A stretch of 64,000 nt of DNA from Thamnidium elegans (Eukaryota; Mucoromycota; Mucoromycetes; Mucorales; Mucoraceae): assembly GCA_025201345.1 (NCBI GenBank), contig JAIXMG010000018.1:186001-250000 (forward strand). The letters run 5' to 3'. How positions within the stretch are numbered: the first letter of the stretch is position 1; every line of letters begins with the position of its first letter. Positions 1 through 11,296 of the stretch are shown here, in pieces. The notes beneath the pieces were generated by a model that made no database searches, was not told where the DNA came from, and worked only from the letters and a program-made list of their open reading frames with translations. Both the position numbers and the translations under genes were made by a program.

Positions 1-2216
1 TGTTTGACATTTATATGTTTTAATGGTAAGGATGGATTGTTCATATGTCACAGCTAAAATTGAATAAGCTGTGTATTATATCAAATTAGATATAAATTAC
101 TTCAAAATATAAACTCAATAAAAGATCGTCTTTTTACTACACTACGTTTATGACTATAAGTGTGATATTAACGGTTATAAAATAAAAGTGAATATCAAAA
201 TACAAAAAATAAAATATAATAACAGACTTTAAAAAGGTAATTGTTTTTATTATAAGAAAATGTGTATGCTTTATATACATATTAGATTTAAATGGACGCT
301 TATCATAAAGTGTGAAGCTTAGATAGTATTAGCAAGCCATTCATATATGAGCAATTTGATTATAGAATAATTTCTTCGGAAGGTTAATTATAATAGCAGC
401 GATGCCTGTTATCTTTCTAATTGGCATCAAAGCTGAATGATATAAGATAGAGGCTTGTGGATTATAAATAACGTGATAATTATTTATGTAAACCAGTTAT
501 CTTAGTTATTCAATTAGTATTAACAGTCGTTTATAAACTTATCTTCAATCGATAGAACGCTAAGGTGTATCTGAGTAATATAAGTAAGAATAGTCTAATT
601 GTTGTTTAGAACGGGAATGTAAAAGGTAATATAGCAAAGATAAAAGATAAAAGAGAAGACAAATACAAGTATTGTGAAAACTTTGTATAGGGGTTTTATT
701 TCAAGAAAAGACAAAGATGATTAAACTAAAGTTCAACCTATATTTATAGTATTTTGATATCGATAATTATAACATGGGTATCATTCATATCATTGACATA
801 TCTAGTAAAGACAAGGATATAAATCATAATGGAAAGTTCCTGATATCAATTACATTATATTATTCGTTACTGAATTATTCTATTGATTTCGATTAAGTTA
901 TTCTTTTTTCTAGAAAGATTTCCTGATCATATTATTGGATCAGTGTGAGACAGGATAAAGGATTACTCTTGATAGCTGAGATAGATATGTAAACATTGGA
1001 TTAAGTTTCACTTGATATAGAATTATTATATTCATGCAAGGTAAGATATACTCTTGTCATGTTAAACTATTAATAAGATAATAATAAATGATAATGATAA
1101 TAAACATATGCTGCTTACAACTGTAATATTAAATCTTGGTGAAGTAATGTGGGACAATCATGCTAGTCTTATTTACAAGTATTTACATAAAGATATACGT
1201 ATGTATAAATAAAGATATATATTCGGTATTATATAATGATATAAGTGACTATGGTATAAGCATCCTCAACAATTGTGTATAGATTATGTACGTGACTATA
1301 TGAGAATATAAGTACTTGTATAAACTATGTCTAATTCGATATTGTTGACATATATCACGTAGATACAACGGTGATATAAAAAGAACAATATTCTAATTAA
1401 TAAACTTGATCTATCTTTTAACCTTTTTAATTATACTTTTGGTTTTATCTTAGAACTCATAATAACAAAAGAGTTGCTACGAGCTGATTTCTATGACAGC
1501 TACAATTTAATTTTTTTTACTTCAGACAACAACTTCCTAAATTCTATTCTTTCAAACACAGTATACTATATTTTAGTATTAACTTTATTTTATATTATTT
1601 ATTATCGTACTTCTCTAGTTGTGTTCAACAAAACTAAAATGTTTTGTTCCGACTCAAAATTAGTATTATTATTTTTTTTATTAGATGTTATACGATGCTA
1701 AAACATCTCATCTGTATTATTTTTCATTTTTTCTTATTCTATTATCTTCAATTTCAAGGGAACTACAAGGTCTATAAAAGCCTGAATTCCTAACACTCAA
1801 TAAAAACTTATCTTTCAACTGATTAAAAATCTACTTAATAACTTTATTATAACCACTTTTATTCTATATTTTACTTTGATTGATCCCTTGAACTTTTGAT
1901 TGTATTCATTGTATCTTACTTTATTTCCTATCTCTTTTATTTTTCTTTACTTTAACTTCTGGTTCGTTACCTACATTTAAATTTTAACTAAGTATAATAA
2001 CAATAACGTGGTGCTCACTAAAGTATAATTTATTCTTTAAACTATACTTCTCTCCTTTTATTTCCCTCAAAGAAATAAAACTCTTATTAAACCGAACGTA
2101 ACAGAGTAATAACCACCAGTCGAAGCACGACAAGACTGAATGAATCCAAAAAATATTATTTTGTCGTGTAACATTAAAACAAACTCCTCTAAAAAGAGAG
2201 AAAAATAAAAAGTAAT
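1..2216. other. AT-rich gene-free stretch
   Basis: I see no coding exon, RNA gene or repeat unit that I can support here. Open frames are short and read as hydrophobic low-complexity strings expected from AT-rich noncoding DNA (the longest, around 1474-1701 on the plus strand, has no recognisable motif). The first 1.4 kb is purine-rich on the plus strand and the following part T-rich, but there is no clear repeat period. Confidence 0.5.
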
Positions 2217-2240
2217 GCGGCTAAAGTGGATCGAACACCT

Positions 2241-2272
<32 letters not shown>

Positions 2273-2288
2273 GCTGAGCTATACCCGC
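2217..2288 (-). tRNA. tRNA-Phe (anticodon GAA), no intron
   Basis: The minus strand folds into a complete 72-nt cloverleaf. The acceptor arms GCGGGTA and TAGCCGC pair with one G-G mismatch at pair 5-68. The D arm is GCTC/GAGC, the anticodon stem TCAGA/TCTGA pairs perfectly around loop CTGAAGA (anticodon GAA), and the T arm carries TTCGATC. The sequence closely follows fungal cytoplasmic tRNA-Phe. No intron follows the anticodon, unlike the budding-yeast genes. A run of five T begins eight bases past the 3' end on the minus strand, a good RNA polymerase III terminator. The acceptor mismatch could mean a slightly degraded copy. Confidence 0.93.
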
Positions 2289-3345
2289 TTTCATGTTTTT
2301 GTCAATCTAAAAAAGACTGATGAGTTGGATGCTTCGGAAGTTAATAGTCCGGACCGCAACAGTCCGGTTGGTCCGGATCAAGATGAAGACCTCATGGATA
2401 TCCCGGTTGAAATCGAGCTTAGGCTTAAGAAGGCTAAGGTCCAAAAAAGGAAGTTTGTACCATCTATCAAGAATAATCTGAAAAGGAAAAAGGCTAAACA
2501 GTAACGAATAAATGTCACCTCTTCAAGTATTCAATGTTATTCCTAATTCCTCTTTCCCGAATATTTAACAGATGCACACATTACAAATACTCATTATGAT
2601 AATCATGCTACTTATGATTATCATATTACTTTACTATTTATATATTCTTTATTACTAATACCATTATCCTACTTAACTATAAATACCCCTCTTGAATGAT
2701 TAATAAAACATTATCTTCTATTTGACATAACTACTTACTTAATTGATTAACCACTGAGAGTTGAATCAATTACATTTAAATTACTATAAATACTATTACA
2801 AGACCTACATTTTTGTAAATCTAAAAAATAATATCAATACAATATGTAAAAACCTATCCAGTTCTGACCGCGCCGGCCCAGTAAGTCCGATGGATGTGAT
2901 AATGTCCGGTCGGCTAAAAATGAATGTTGATAAGGCGCGATAATTGTTTTATTAAATAAAAAAGGTATAGGTTTATATAACTGAGTTTAAGTACAATTCT
3001 TGTAAAGTGCTGTATCACTAATTACTGGACGTTGTCGGTAAGTCTTAGCTAAAATAAATATAAAATGATGTACGTGTAAATATATATGAGAATATATATT
3101 TTTATATTTGCTTGATCACATCAGCTTTGCGGCTCTAAATTGGTGGAATAATCGTAACGGAAAGTTTAGCGACCATAGTTAAACATTTGTTTCTATATTT
3201 TCCCGTTTCTGCATATGATATTTATGTTTTTAGATGATTTATAAATGGAAAACAGTTTATTAATAAGGTAAAGATTGTGTAAATGTAATATAAATATGTA
3301 TAATTGACTAAATTAGCACATAAAATAACATTTAAGGTAATCGAT
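2289..3345. other. Intergenic stretch with two short coding-like relics
   Basis: Two short plus-strand frames at about 2306-2504 and 2830-2943 stand out from the AT-rich surroundings by higher GC and charged residues. Both begin after a similar TTTTTGT(C/A)AATCTAAAAAA stretch and both contain a D-R-x-x-P-V-x-P pattern. They may be remnants of the same dispersed element, and the first abuts the tRNA gene. I do not recognise the protein. The rest of the interval shows nothing. Confidence 0.25.
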
Positions 3346-5146
3346 TTACTGATATTCGGTAAAATGGGTATGACCAGTAGCCTAAAGAAAAGAGATTAAA
3401 CATAAAATAAACAATTAAATTAAAACCCTTACAGCGGCATGTTCTTGGGCATCTACAAAAAAAAAGAAGAAAAATAACGTACAATAAGTTTCTATTGTCT
3501 CTAAATTTATAGTTGTATGAGCTTACCTTTTTCTCCCTTTAAGCCAGTATTACACTGTTCGCATTTCAAGGTAAAATTGGCAACATCTGTATACTTGTGT
3601 TTCTATATATTTTTTTTTTAACTCGTTAATATTGCTTCTAGAGTTTACATTTACATACTACATACCTTTCTTAAGCCATCAACAAGTTCTTTAGATGCCT
3701 CTAAAACGTAATTATCTGTAATAAAAAATCGTGTTTGATCAAAATCCGTAGGACTATCAACTGTTGGTGCTAGTGCTAGAGCATCATAATCTTTAACAAT
3801 ACCAAAAAATGAGTATTAGTATTTTAATTACATAGTTTTTTTTTTAATTACTTACGAATACCACTGTAAACAATTAATACTCTCTCTTCATAGTTTCCCT
3901 CGCCTAACATTTATTATTGAAAGTGGTAAGTATAGGTTATAACAAACCTTTTTATATATCTAGCAAATTACCAAATTTATCGATACGTCCAGTTTGAACA
4001 TCTATGCTGTCGATTTCTACACAAGTATAATTTGAGTAAATATATATGTATATATATCGAACTTACCTATAGAAAAATGAGAAGAGAATATAGCCAGTTC
4101 TACACAAAAAAAAAAAAGGCCTTGAATATTTGATATATAACAAATTTAGAATTCCTCTTTGTTACCGATAGCACCACCCCAAGAATTTGGTTTTTGAATC
4201 CAATCTATATACTTGTCTACATTTTATAGTCATATTAATATACTGCACACACGCACACACACACGCATATATATAGAATCTACCTCTTGGTTGTCTAAAT
4301 GCGAAACCAAATATATTAGCACTTTTTTTTTTTGCTTCGCAGTGAATTTAATAAATAACTTACCCTAAGGTTGCGTCAGAATATGTCAATGGATCAGATC
4401 GAATTTTATCAGCAATAACTATTATACTATTTTGGTTACAAAAAGTGCATTATCATATAGTTTTACATGTGATATTTTACCTTTTCGAAGATCGCTCGAT
4501 ATAGTCGTATCTCTTTTCAAAACGTAGCTATTTTTTTTACAAAAGGTTTAACGATCAAACATGTTTCTTTTTTTTTTTTTTCAAAAAAGTACTAATTTAC
4601 CCTATTAAAAAATATATAAGTACACTAAGCTCAATATTTATAAAGATAAAAATTACCAATAGATCGAAATAAACAGGAATTATCATCGTCCATAACCTAT
4701 TTTATGCAAAATAAATAAAATAAATAAAATTAATATTTTTTTTTTCTTTTTTTTATTTTTTATTTACACGTAGTGTTAAAAATCCAGTTGGCATCTCTAC
4801 AATACCGTCCCTGATAATTTTTAAAGTTGTTTGCCGTTGAGGTACTGTATTCACGTTGTCTATAATTCTAGCATTTAAAGTATCACCATCTTTTAAACCA
4901 GCATGTTGTAAGGATAAAGTGTCATTGGTTATTGGTTTTGGTGGATATCCTCCTGAAACTATTTTGTTATATGTATTAGTTTAAGAAATAAAGTAAACCT
5001 TTTTTTTTTTTTTTACTTTCAACGTTCTGTGTAAGTTGAAGCTCTAAAGCTTTTGAAATATACTGTTTAAGTTCTAGTATTGTTGTTTCTGGAGTAGGGT
5101 CGGAAAGAGTAACCTGTCCTCCTGCATGTCTTACACGTAATCTCAT
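3346..5146 (-). CDS. OTU1: OTU1/YOD1-like deubiquitinase, about 15 exons, apparent frameshift
   Basis: Spliced by eye, the minus strand gives an N-terminal UBX-like domain (starts MRLRVRHAGG; later GGYPPKP), the OTU core with catalytic Cys in DDDNSCLFRSI (exon 4657-4696), WGGAIELAIFS (exons 4166-4216 and 4067-4101), EIDSIDVQTGRIDKFG (3972-4016), catalytic His in YSGIHYDAL, and a C-terminal C2H2 finger with TLKCEQCNTGL and a final HAAATGH before the stop at 3348-3346. OTU1 is the Cdc48/p97-linked ubiquitin thioesterase of ER-associated degradation. Exon borders are clean GT-AG and phases agree, with two exceptions. Joining SIG to YVLKRD needs a one-nucleotide exon at 4601. The exon 4067-4101 is 35 nt where the family alignment predicts 33, which puts a TAG in frame and would remove the catalytic His and the finger. 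Start chosen as the first Met before the UBX-like domain. It may be a fresh pseudogene, or there may be sequence errors. Confidence 0.85.
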
Positions 5147-5216
5147 TTCCTACAAAAAAAAAGGATGTAGGATAAAAAAGAGTGAAATTATATGTAAGTC
5201 ACGGGAGAACATTTGT

Positions 5217-5253
<37 letters not shown>

Positions 5254-5976
5254 CGTTTGGGTATACATATCATTACCTTGAAATTGGAACTAAATTCGCG
5301 AATTACTCTTATAATACACGCCAGGATTATTATTTTTTTGAAAACATCAAAAAATTGATAAATTTCTCAACTTTTACAACTTTCGTAAAACTCGTATAAA
5401 CTGGCGAGACTACAATGGAAAGCAATGTGCGCTGGACGAAGCTTGTAATATTCTGATAAATGGGGATACAAAATACAATCCTCGCAGATCTGGACTGGGA
5501 ATGGACAGCTAAAAGTATTTACTCGTCAAAATATACAAAGTGTCGTATAGAACGTGGTTATTTTTCGCCCTGGGCGTAAGATTTAAAGAAAACTACTTTC
5601 TTTTCATAATTTTATTTACTAATTCCTTAAATTGACAGTGGAAACACTGTAATGAAATAATCGTTTAGTCTTTCAAAAATAGTCTTTGTATGGGAAATTA
5701 AATCTTTGTATAGAGACTAAAAGTGATAAGAAACCATGCGCATATGTTTCTTTTTACATTAATAATACGCTTTGCTTAATTAGTTTGCTCACCTGTCAAA
5801 GCAAGTGAGTTTAAAATATATTACCTTTCCTTGATACATGTACAATGATATACCATTTTTTTTTTAAACGGACTTATTTCACACTCAAAAAAGTCACGGA
5901 GCAATAAAAATAAAAGTTCCCTTTTTCTCTCTGCCTCTCTCTCTCTCTTTTTTTCTTTAATTTTTTTAATACCAAC
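5147..5976. promoter_or_regulatory. Divergent OTU1/RTF1 intergenic region with T33 tract
   Basis: This spacer separates the divergent starts of OTU1 (5146, minus) and RTF1 (5977, plus). A run of 33 T at 5219-5251 lies about 75 bases upstream of the OTU1 start. Long poly(dA:dT) tracts exclude nucleosomes in fungal promoters, so a promoter role is a reasonable inference. A CT-rich stretch (5925-5968) precedes RTF1, as is common for fungal transcription starts. A coding-like string around 5402-5508 has no gene context. Confidence 0.4.
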
Positions 5977-7917
5977 ATGGAAAACATTGATGATCTTATT
6001 CTTTCCTTGACCTCCAAGGAATCAGCAAAGAGACAAGCTGAAGCTATGAGACAAGCAAACCAAGATCACGCGTCAAAAAAAGCCTCGTCAAGAAAATCTA
6101 AAAAGTAAACATTAATAAAATATGGTTGTTAATTTAACTCTAATTGAATATATATATATATATATAAATAGTTTATCTGATTCTGAAGACGATGAGGGTG
6201 CTTATTCTGATGAAGATGATATTGGAATTGACGACGATGAGGATATGGAAGATATTGACGAGTATGGACCTGATTTATATAAAGACGTTGATGACCGTAA
6301 AAGGTAAAAATAATAGCATTTAGAAAAAAAAAATACTTTTTTTTATTTATTTATTTTTACAAGATTACAAGCACTCCCTGAAGTTGAAAGAGAAAGAATT
6401 CTCGCTGAACGTTCAGAAGAAAGACAAAGAAATCTCGAACGTCTTGAAGTAAGAAAGTTACTTAAAGACGGTAGAAGAGAAGATGCAACCAGAAGTAAAA
6501 TAAGCTATAAAAAATATAATACATAATTTACTTACCATATATTCTGTGTGTAGGATCAACACGTTCAAAAGGAAGTGGTACCTCTCACGCACTCTCAGAA
6601 TTAACTAGAAGAAGAGAAGAAAAGAACAAAGTCAGAAGTAAACGACACAGAAGAGATTCACCTAGCCCAGATAGAAAGAGACGTAGAAGATATGGTGATC
6701 AAAGTGATTATGATTATAGTGGAGATGATTATGATAATTCCGATGAAGAAAAAGAAAAGAAGGCTAAAAAGAGAACACCACAATTGGAAGAAATACATTC
6801 TGTATCCATCTCAAGAAATTTAATTGAAAAGTGGATCTATGCTCCTTTTTTCGAAAATACCGTTATTGGTAATATGGTTATAATATATATCTACACTCGC
6901 AAAGAAATAATATTTACAGTTTTTTTTTTCTTAAAAAAAAATTAGGTTGCTTTGTACGTTTATATATTGGGCCTGATCCTCAAAAGAAAGTACCTGTTTA
7001 CAGACTCTGTCAAATTATTGATGTTGTACCTTGGCATAAAACATACAAGGTAACTGATAACGCATGGAGTAATAAAGCTTTAAAAGTAAAGCACGGTAAA
7101 GCAGAAAAAGAATTTCCTATGGATATCGTTTCAAATCAACCTGTCACTCAAGTAAGTTTTAAAAAAAGTTATTTTTTATACATATTACTTATTTCTCCCT
7201 CTATTTGCAGCAAGAGTATTCCCGTTTTCTAACAACCTTAGAGAGTGATAGAGTACGTGTTCCATCTATTGATCAAATCGAACAAAAGGAAGCTGATTTA
7301 AAGCAAGCCAGAGAATATGTATTGAATGATAAGGAAGTAAATGAAATGATTGAAAAGAAAAAGGTAGTAAAAGGATCTTCTCTTAATGCGGCCATGGAAA
7401 AAGCACAATTACTTGCTCGTCTCGAACACGCAAAGGCTTATAATGAAGTTGATAAGGTTCTTAAATTGACGAAGGAATTAAGAGAATTGGAAGAAAGAAT
7501 TGCTAGTGTTGAAGGTAGCCAAAATAATGTTTGGGCTCATATTAATAACAGAAACAGAGAAAGAGACAGAATTGAAGTTCATGAAGCTGAACTTCGTGTT
7601 ACTGAAGCCAGAAGAAAGCAATTATTAGAAAATACAAAGGCTCATACCGCTGCTCAAAAGGCTCTTGAAAATGGATCGTAAGTTTAAAGAATAACAACCG
7701 AAGAATTTATTTTTTTATATAACTTTTATTATTTTTTAGTACTGCTGATTCTTCTTTACTTTTAGCTGAATCATCTGGAAAACCGCTTGCTAAGCTTATC
7801 CATTTAAGTAAAGACGCTTTAAATGTCGGACAAGCTACTTCATACCAAACTGATTATGAAAAACTTGTTAGCAGAGTTGCTTTGGAAATACGTATTGAAC
7901 TTTTGGAAGATAATTAG
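5977..7917 (+). CDS. RTF1: RTF1, Paf1-complex subunit with Plus3 domain
   Basis: Seven exons (5977-6104, 6172-6303, 6364-6494, 6554-6868, 6946-7151, 7211-7677, 7740-7917) join in consistent phase to 518 codons plus stop. The N-terminal third is acidic (SDSEDDEGAYSDEDD) then Arg/Glu-rich. The Plus3 domain follows, starting near EEIHSVSISRNLIEKW and containing CFVRLYIGPDP and YRLCQIIDV. The C-terminal part is predicted helical and charged, ending ALEIRIELLEDN. RTF1 joins the Paf1 elongation complex to Spt5 and promotes H2B ubiquitination and H3K4 methylation. Length is near that of yeast Rtf1 (558 residues). The start is the first ATG, and MENIDDLILSL resembles other fungal RTF1 N-termini. No damage is visible. 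Confidence 0.95.
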
Positions 7918-8402
7918 CTTATGGACTATGAGCCTTTTTTTTTGCTGCATTAAAAAAAGTTTATTAAAATCTTATCTAATTTATGAGATCTACATAAAAT
8001 TACTGCTGTTTCAAAATGAGAAAAAAAAAGAAAAAGAAAAAAAAAGAGTATGCTAAAAAACAGTATTTCTCAGTGCGACGGTTTAAAGTATGATACAAGA
8101 AAAAAAAATATTTCTGAACAGAATACCTAAAACAAAAAATATACAAGTTCTATTTATACGTTCAGGCAAAAACTGTGTGACCTTTTTTAATTTCTTGTAT
8201 GAAACAGGTTGTAGACACGTACTTGTAAACTTATTAGAATCTTACAAATTATCAATTTCGTAGAAAATTATCAAGGAAGCGCTGAAAGATATAATTCACA
8301 ATTAGTATATTTTTCTTCCGTCTTTTCCTTCCTCTTCTTTTTTTTTTTTTTTTATACTTGATATACTTCCCTTCTGTCTTTTCGTTTCTCTTGTTTTTTT
8401 TC

Positions 8403-8434
<32 letters not shown>

Positions 8435-8440
8435 TAATAA
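7918..8440. other. Intergenic, low complexity
   Basis: This is the spacer between RTF1 and the piggyBac element. It contains A-rich and T-rich runs and a (TA) tract at about 8405-8426. No coding exon is seen. Confidence 0.5.
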
Positions 8441-8444
8441 TTAA

Positions 8445-8476
8445 CAAGTATAGATTAGGTCTGCCCTTTTGGGCAG
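8445..8476 (+). repeat. piggyBac left terminal repeat with hairpin
   Basis: The terminal 13 bases match the right end at 11 of 13 positions in inverted orientation. They are followed by a six-base-pair perfect palindrome around a TTTT loop. TTAA precedes directly. Confidence 0.8.
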
Positions 8477-8631
8477 GCTATAAAACAAAGAATTTTAAAC
8501 AGTACACTAGCTTTTTTCTAATTTTGAATTGATTTCATGAAAATATATGAGTTAATAAATGTTTTGGTTCTCTTAACGCTACTTTTTCTTTCTATACTTT
8601 CAGTCATTACTTATACTAAAGTTTAACTAAA

Positions 8632-10022
8632 ATGCCACGTGTTAATCCAAAACTAGACGTCAATGTACGTGTTTCTGTAAGTTTACGCTTCATAAAGGAC
8701 AAGGACGTACGAGAAACTTTACAACAAAAGTACGACCTGACCGCTGTAGGTCTCAGCTTTGAAGGAATAACTGTTGGTCGTGTCGGAGTTAATGGTAATG
8801 CTGGTTACGAAGTGAAATTAGATGAAGCGCCTTCATTCATCATGCCAATTGCAGCGACATGCATCAGGTACCTGAAATATCAAAACAACCTCAGCAGCAA
8901 CAACAAGGGCGTCAGAAACAGTGTTCCTGTGGTTCTAGAAGTAGTAAGAGACGAGTCGGATGATTCAGACGAGTCTGAGAAGTACGAAAATATAGAGGAA
9001 GAGTTAGATTTGACTCCTTCTGACGGTTGGGCTGCTGGAGAGGTCTATATAGACAGTCATATTCAGGCAAGCAATGGCTATGCTTCAAAAAAAGCTAAAT
9101 TAAATCTAGTCAACGCTAGATTTTGTCGTCCCGTTGATTACTTCTTGTTTTTTTGCCCTTAGAACACTTCAATGTTATTGTTAGCAATATTAACATCAAT
9201 GCAAGAATGGTGTTGACTTCGTGGACTGATTTGACTTTTATTGAATAGTTGACATGGATTGCGATCTTATCAGTAATGTCGTCCGTTAGACATTGGTATA
9301 TTAAAGCCTACTGGAATGCTGGAAATAGTAACGCAAGACTATATTTCGATTGTAATAAGTACATGTCTTAGAAAAGATTCAAGGATATTATGAAGACGCA
9401 TGTGTTTGAAGTATGTTCTGCTGAAAAGTTTGCTCGTGATCCATTGTATCAGGTCAGGTCAACTATTGAAGCTTTTAACAATCACTGTGCTAGTTGCTTG
9501 ATACCCTGCCAATATTTGGTAATTGATGAATCAATGAATCAGTGGCTAGGTGTTGGTATGTCCAATGTTAAGAAGATACTTCGGAAGCCTCACCCAGTTA
9601 GCCAAGAATTCAAGACACTGGCTGACTACCATACCAATTGTATTATTCGCTTGGATACAGTCAGTGATCCTTGTCTTAAGGAGTACGATAATGATCCTGG
9701 TATGCGTAACTTGCTTGCCACAGTAAAACGGCTGGTAAAACCTTGGTTTTCCAGTGGAAGGACAGTAATTGCTGACCCTTGGTTTGGTTCTCCGGATATG
9801 GTAAGAATGCTAAGCGAACTTGGCTTGTATTCGATCATGCAAGTAACAAAGCGTCGATACTGGTCTAGGGGAATGCCTACTGCTGATATAGCATTTCAAG
9901 TTGAGGCTCTTCGTGGAAGTCATTATACGATGCACAGAAACAGTGATGATGGAAAAATCTTTGTTTGTGCTTACCGTGATAAGAAAGTGAAATCATTTGG
10001 GTCTTTACAAATACATGATTAA
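8632..10022 (+). pseudogene. piggyBac transposase (DDE_Tnp_1_7 type), frameshifted and with nonsense codons
   Basis: Two open blocks (8632-9162 and 9390-10022) plus the stretch between them read as one piggyBac transposase. The first block is the variable N-terminal region ending at the conserved PVDYFLFFCP. The frame then changes near a run of T at 9145-9152 and continues as LEHFNVIVSNIN and SWTDLTFIE. Two TAG codons (9246-9248, 9369-9371) interrupt the line before KRFKDIMKTHVFEV. The second block contains YLVIDESMNQWLG, carrying one catalytic Asp in the usual (S/V)xDE(S) context, and IADPWFGSPDMVRMLSELG, which fits the following catalytic region. The frame ends after a truncated DDE fold, and the Cys-rich C-terminal finger of active piggyBac proteins is not seen. 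It cannot encode an active enzyme as it stands. Confidence 0.85.
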
Positions 10023-10125
10023 AAAAAAAAAAAACGTACTTATACTAGACAACATTGTCTTTAAAAATATATAATTAGTTTTTTAAAAGATGTATTTCTT
10101 TTTACGGAATGTATACTTTAAGAGA

Positions 10126-10161
10126 CTGCCCATTTGGGCAGGGAGGGGTAATCTCTACCTG
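10126..10161 (-). repeat. piggyBac right terminal repeat with hairpin
   Basis: This is the inverted partner of 8445-8476. The hairpin stem CTGCCC/GGGCAG is identical, the loop is ATTT on the plus strand, and a four-base longer spacer separates hairpin and tip. TTAA follows directly. Confidence 0.8.
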
Positions 10162-10165
10162 TTAA

Positions 10166-11296
10166 TAATATAAAAATATTGTTCCTTTAAACATCTTACC
10201 TATAAATCTTTTATTTTTATAAATTTAAAGCTTTAAGATTGTATAGATATTCAACATATTATATATAGAAAAATAATGAGGAATATTATGTATAACTGTA
10301 GATGATCTTTTTATCGAAACTCAAACGAGCGTAAAGACTTTATCTTTAATGCAGATGAAAATTGGGTTCCTTGCTTAACTCATGTAGTCAGTTTAGTCTA
10401 TCAAGAAAACTACAGGTGTTAAAAAAAATACTGACCAGGCTATGTTTATCTGGTCCATTTAACGGCAATGATAATCTTGCACAGTCAATATCCATCGGAT
10501 TTATAGTTCAAAGAACGTTGTTGCTATCCTTTTAGCTACTGTCAATACGGAGGACTTGCAATTATCAACAAAACTGATGACGCGAGTTTGTGGCGTTCAG
10601 ATGGCCCTAGTTATGCTGATGATGCTCAAACATAAGTATCTATAGCTATTGATCAGGGTAGTATACATATATATATACCCTATGTCGTGAGGTGTATACA
10701 TGTTTGGGCTAAAACTACCAAATAAGAACCTTTTTTTGTATTTTTACAGAAAGCTACGCAGACAACATGGCTTAAAAAATGTTTAGATAAACGAATATGA
10801 GTTTCTACTATATTTCTTCTTTTTTGGGAGATTTTTTCTTATAAAAACTGAATTGTGTATTGATATTTATAGTATTTAGAAAACTGCATTGAACAAAAAT
10901 CAATTTTATTTTACAAGCAAAATTGATTTTTTTACATATATAAAAAATAAAGCACGTAAAGTCGACACTTTTTTTTAAGATTACTATTTTATAATTAAAA
11001 AAATGCTTATACATACTTATCTCAATTTTTTTATCACCTTTGTGCCAAAAGTTATTGCGTTTTAAAAAAGCGTGTTTTAAGCAGGGAAAAATACTAGATT
11101 TCAATCATCTAGAGGAGATTAAGCCTTACAGCAAGACATAGCACTCGAGTATAATTATTTAGTTTTTTTAGACCTCCGCTCAAGTACGTGAAGCAATTAT
11201 TTTTTTGCGCCTTAACAAGAAAAAAGTAATTTTGTACACAAAGACGGTCAAGGAAACCTTTACAACGATGATGGTTTAGAATTTAATGTTGTCGAA
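10166..11296. other. Intergenic, probably decayed repeat DNA
   Basis: No gene can be supported. Short coding-like strings (for example around 10350-10420 and 10560-10630, plus strand) are interrupted by stops and match nothing I know. The stretch lies inside the mobile-element island, so old relics are likely. Confidence 0.35.

Larger units (their letters stand above)
8445..10161 (+). mobile_element. piggyBac-type DNA transposon with TTAA target duplication
   Basis: The element is bounded by TTAA at 8441-8444 and TTAA at 10162-10165, the obligate piggyBac target duplication. The ends are inverted copies. The left end starts CAAGTATAGATTA and runs into a perfect hairpin CTGCCC-TTTT-GGGCAG at 8461-8476. 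The right end, read inward on the minus strand, starts CAGGTAGAGATTA and runs into CTGCCC-AAAT-GGGCAG at 10141-10126. Between them lies a decayed transposase (8632-10022). Total length is 1717 bp, short for an autonomous piggyBac (usually above 2 kb), which suggests an internal or C-terminal deletion. The readable ends and duplication argue that it entered by normal transposition and then decayed in place. Confidence 0.85.

Noticed and set aside
1474..1701. Plus-strand frame of 75 codons
   Set aside because: Hydrophobic AT-rich low-complexity text without motif, splice context or start context.
2067..2294. 75-codon minus-strand frame starting MKAGIAQLGERQTEDLK
   Set aside because: It is the translation of the tRNA-Phe gene and its 3' flank; this string is a well-known artefact of reading a tRNA as protein.
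5311..5578. Possible small inverted-repeat element (CGCCAGG ... CGCCCTGGGCG)
   Set aside because: The ends match over only a few bases and no target duplication is visible; the coding-like string inside is too short to support a call.
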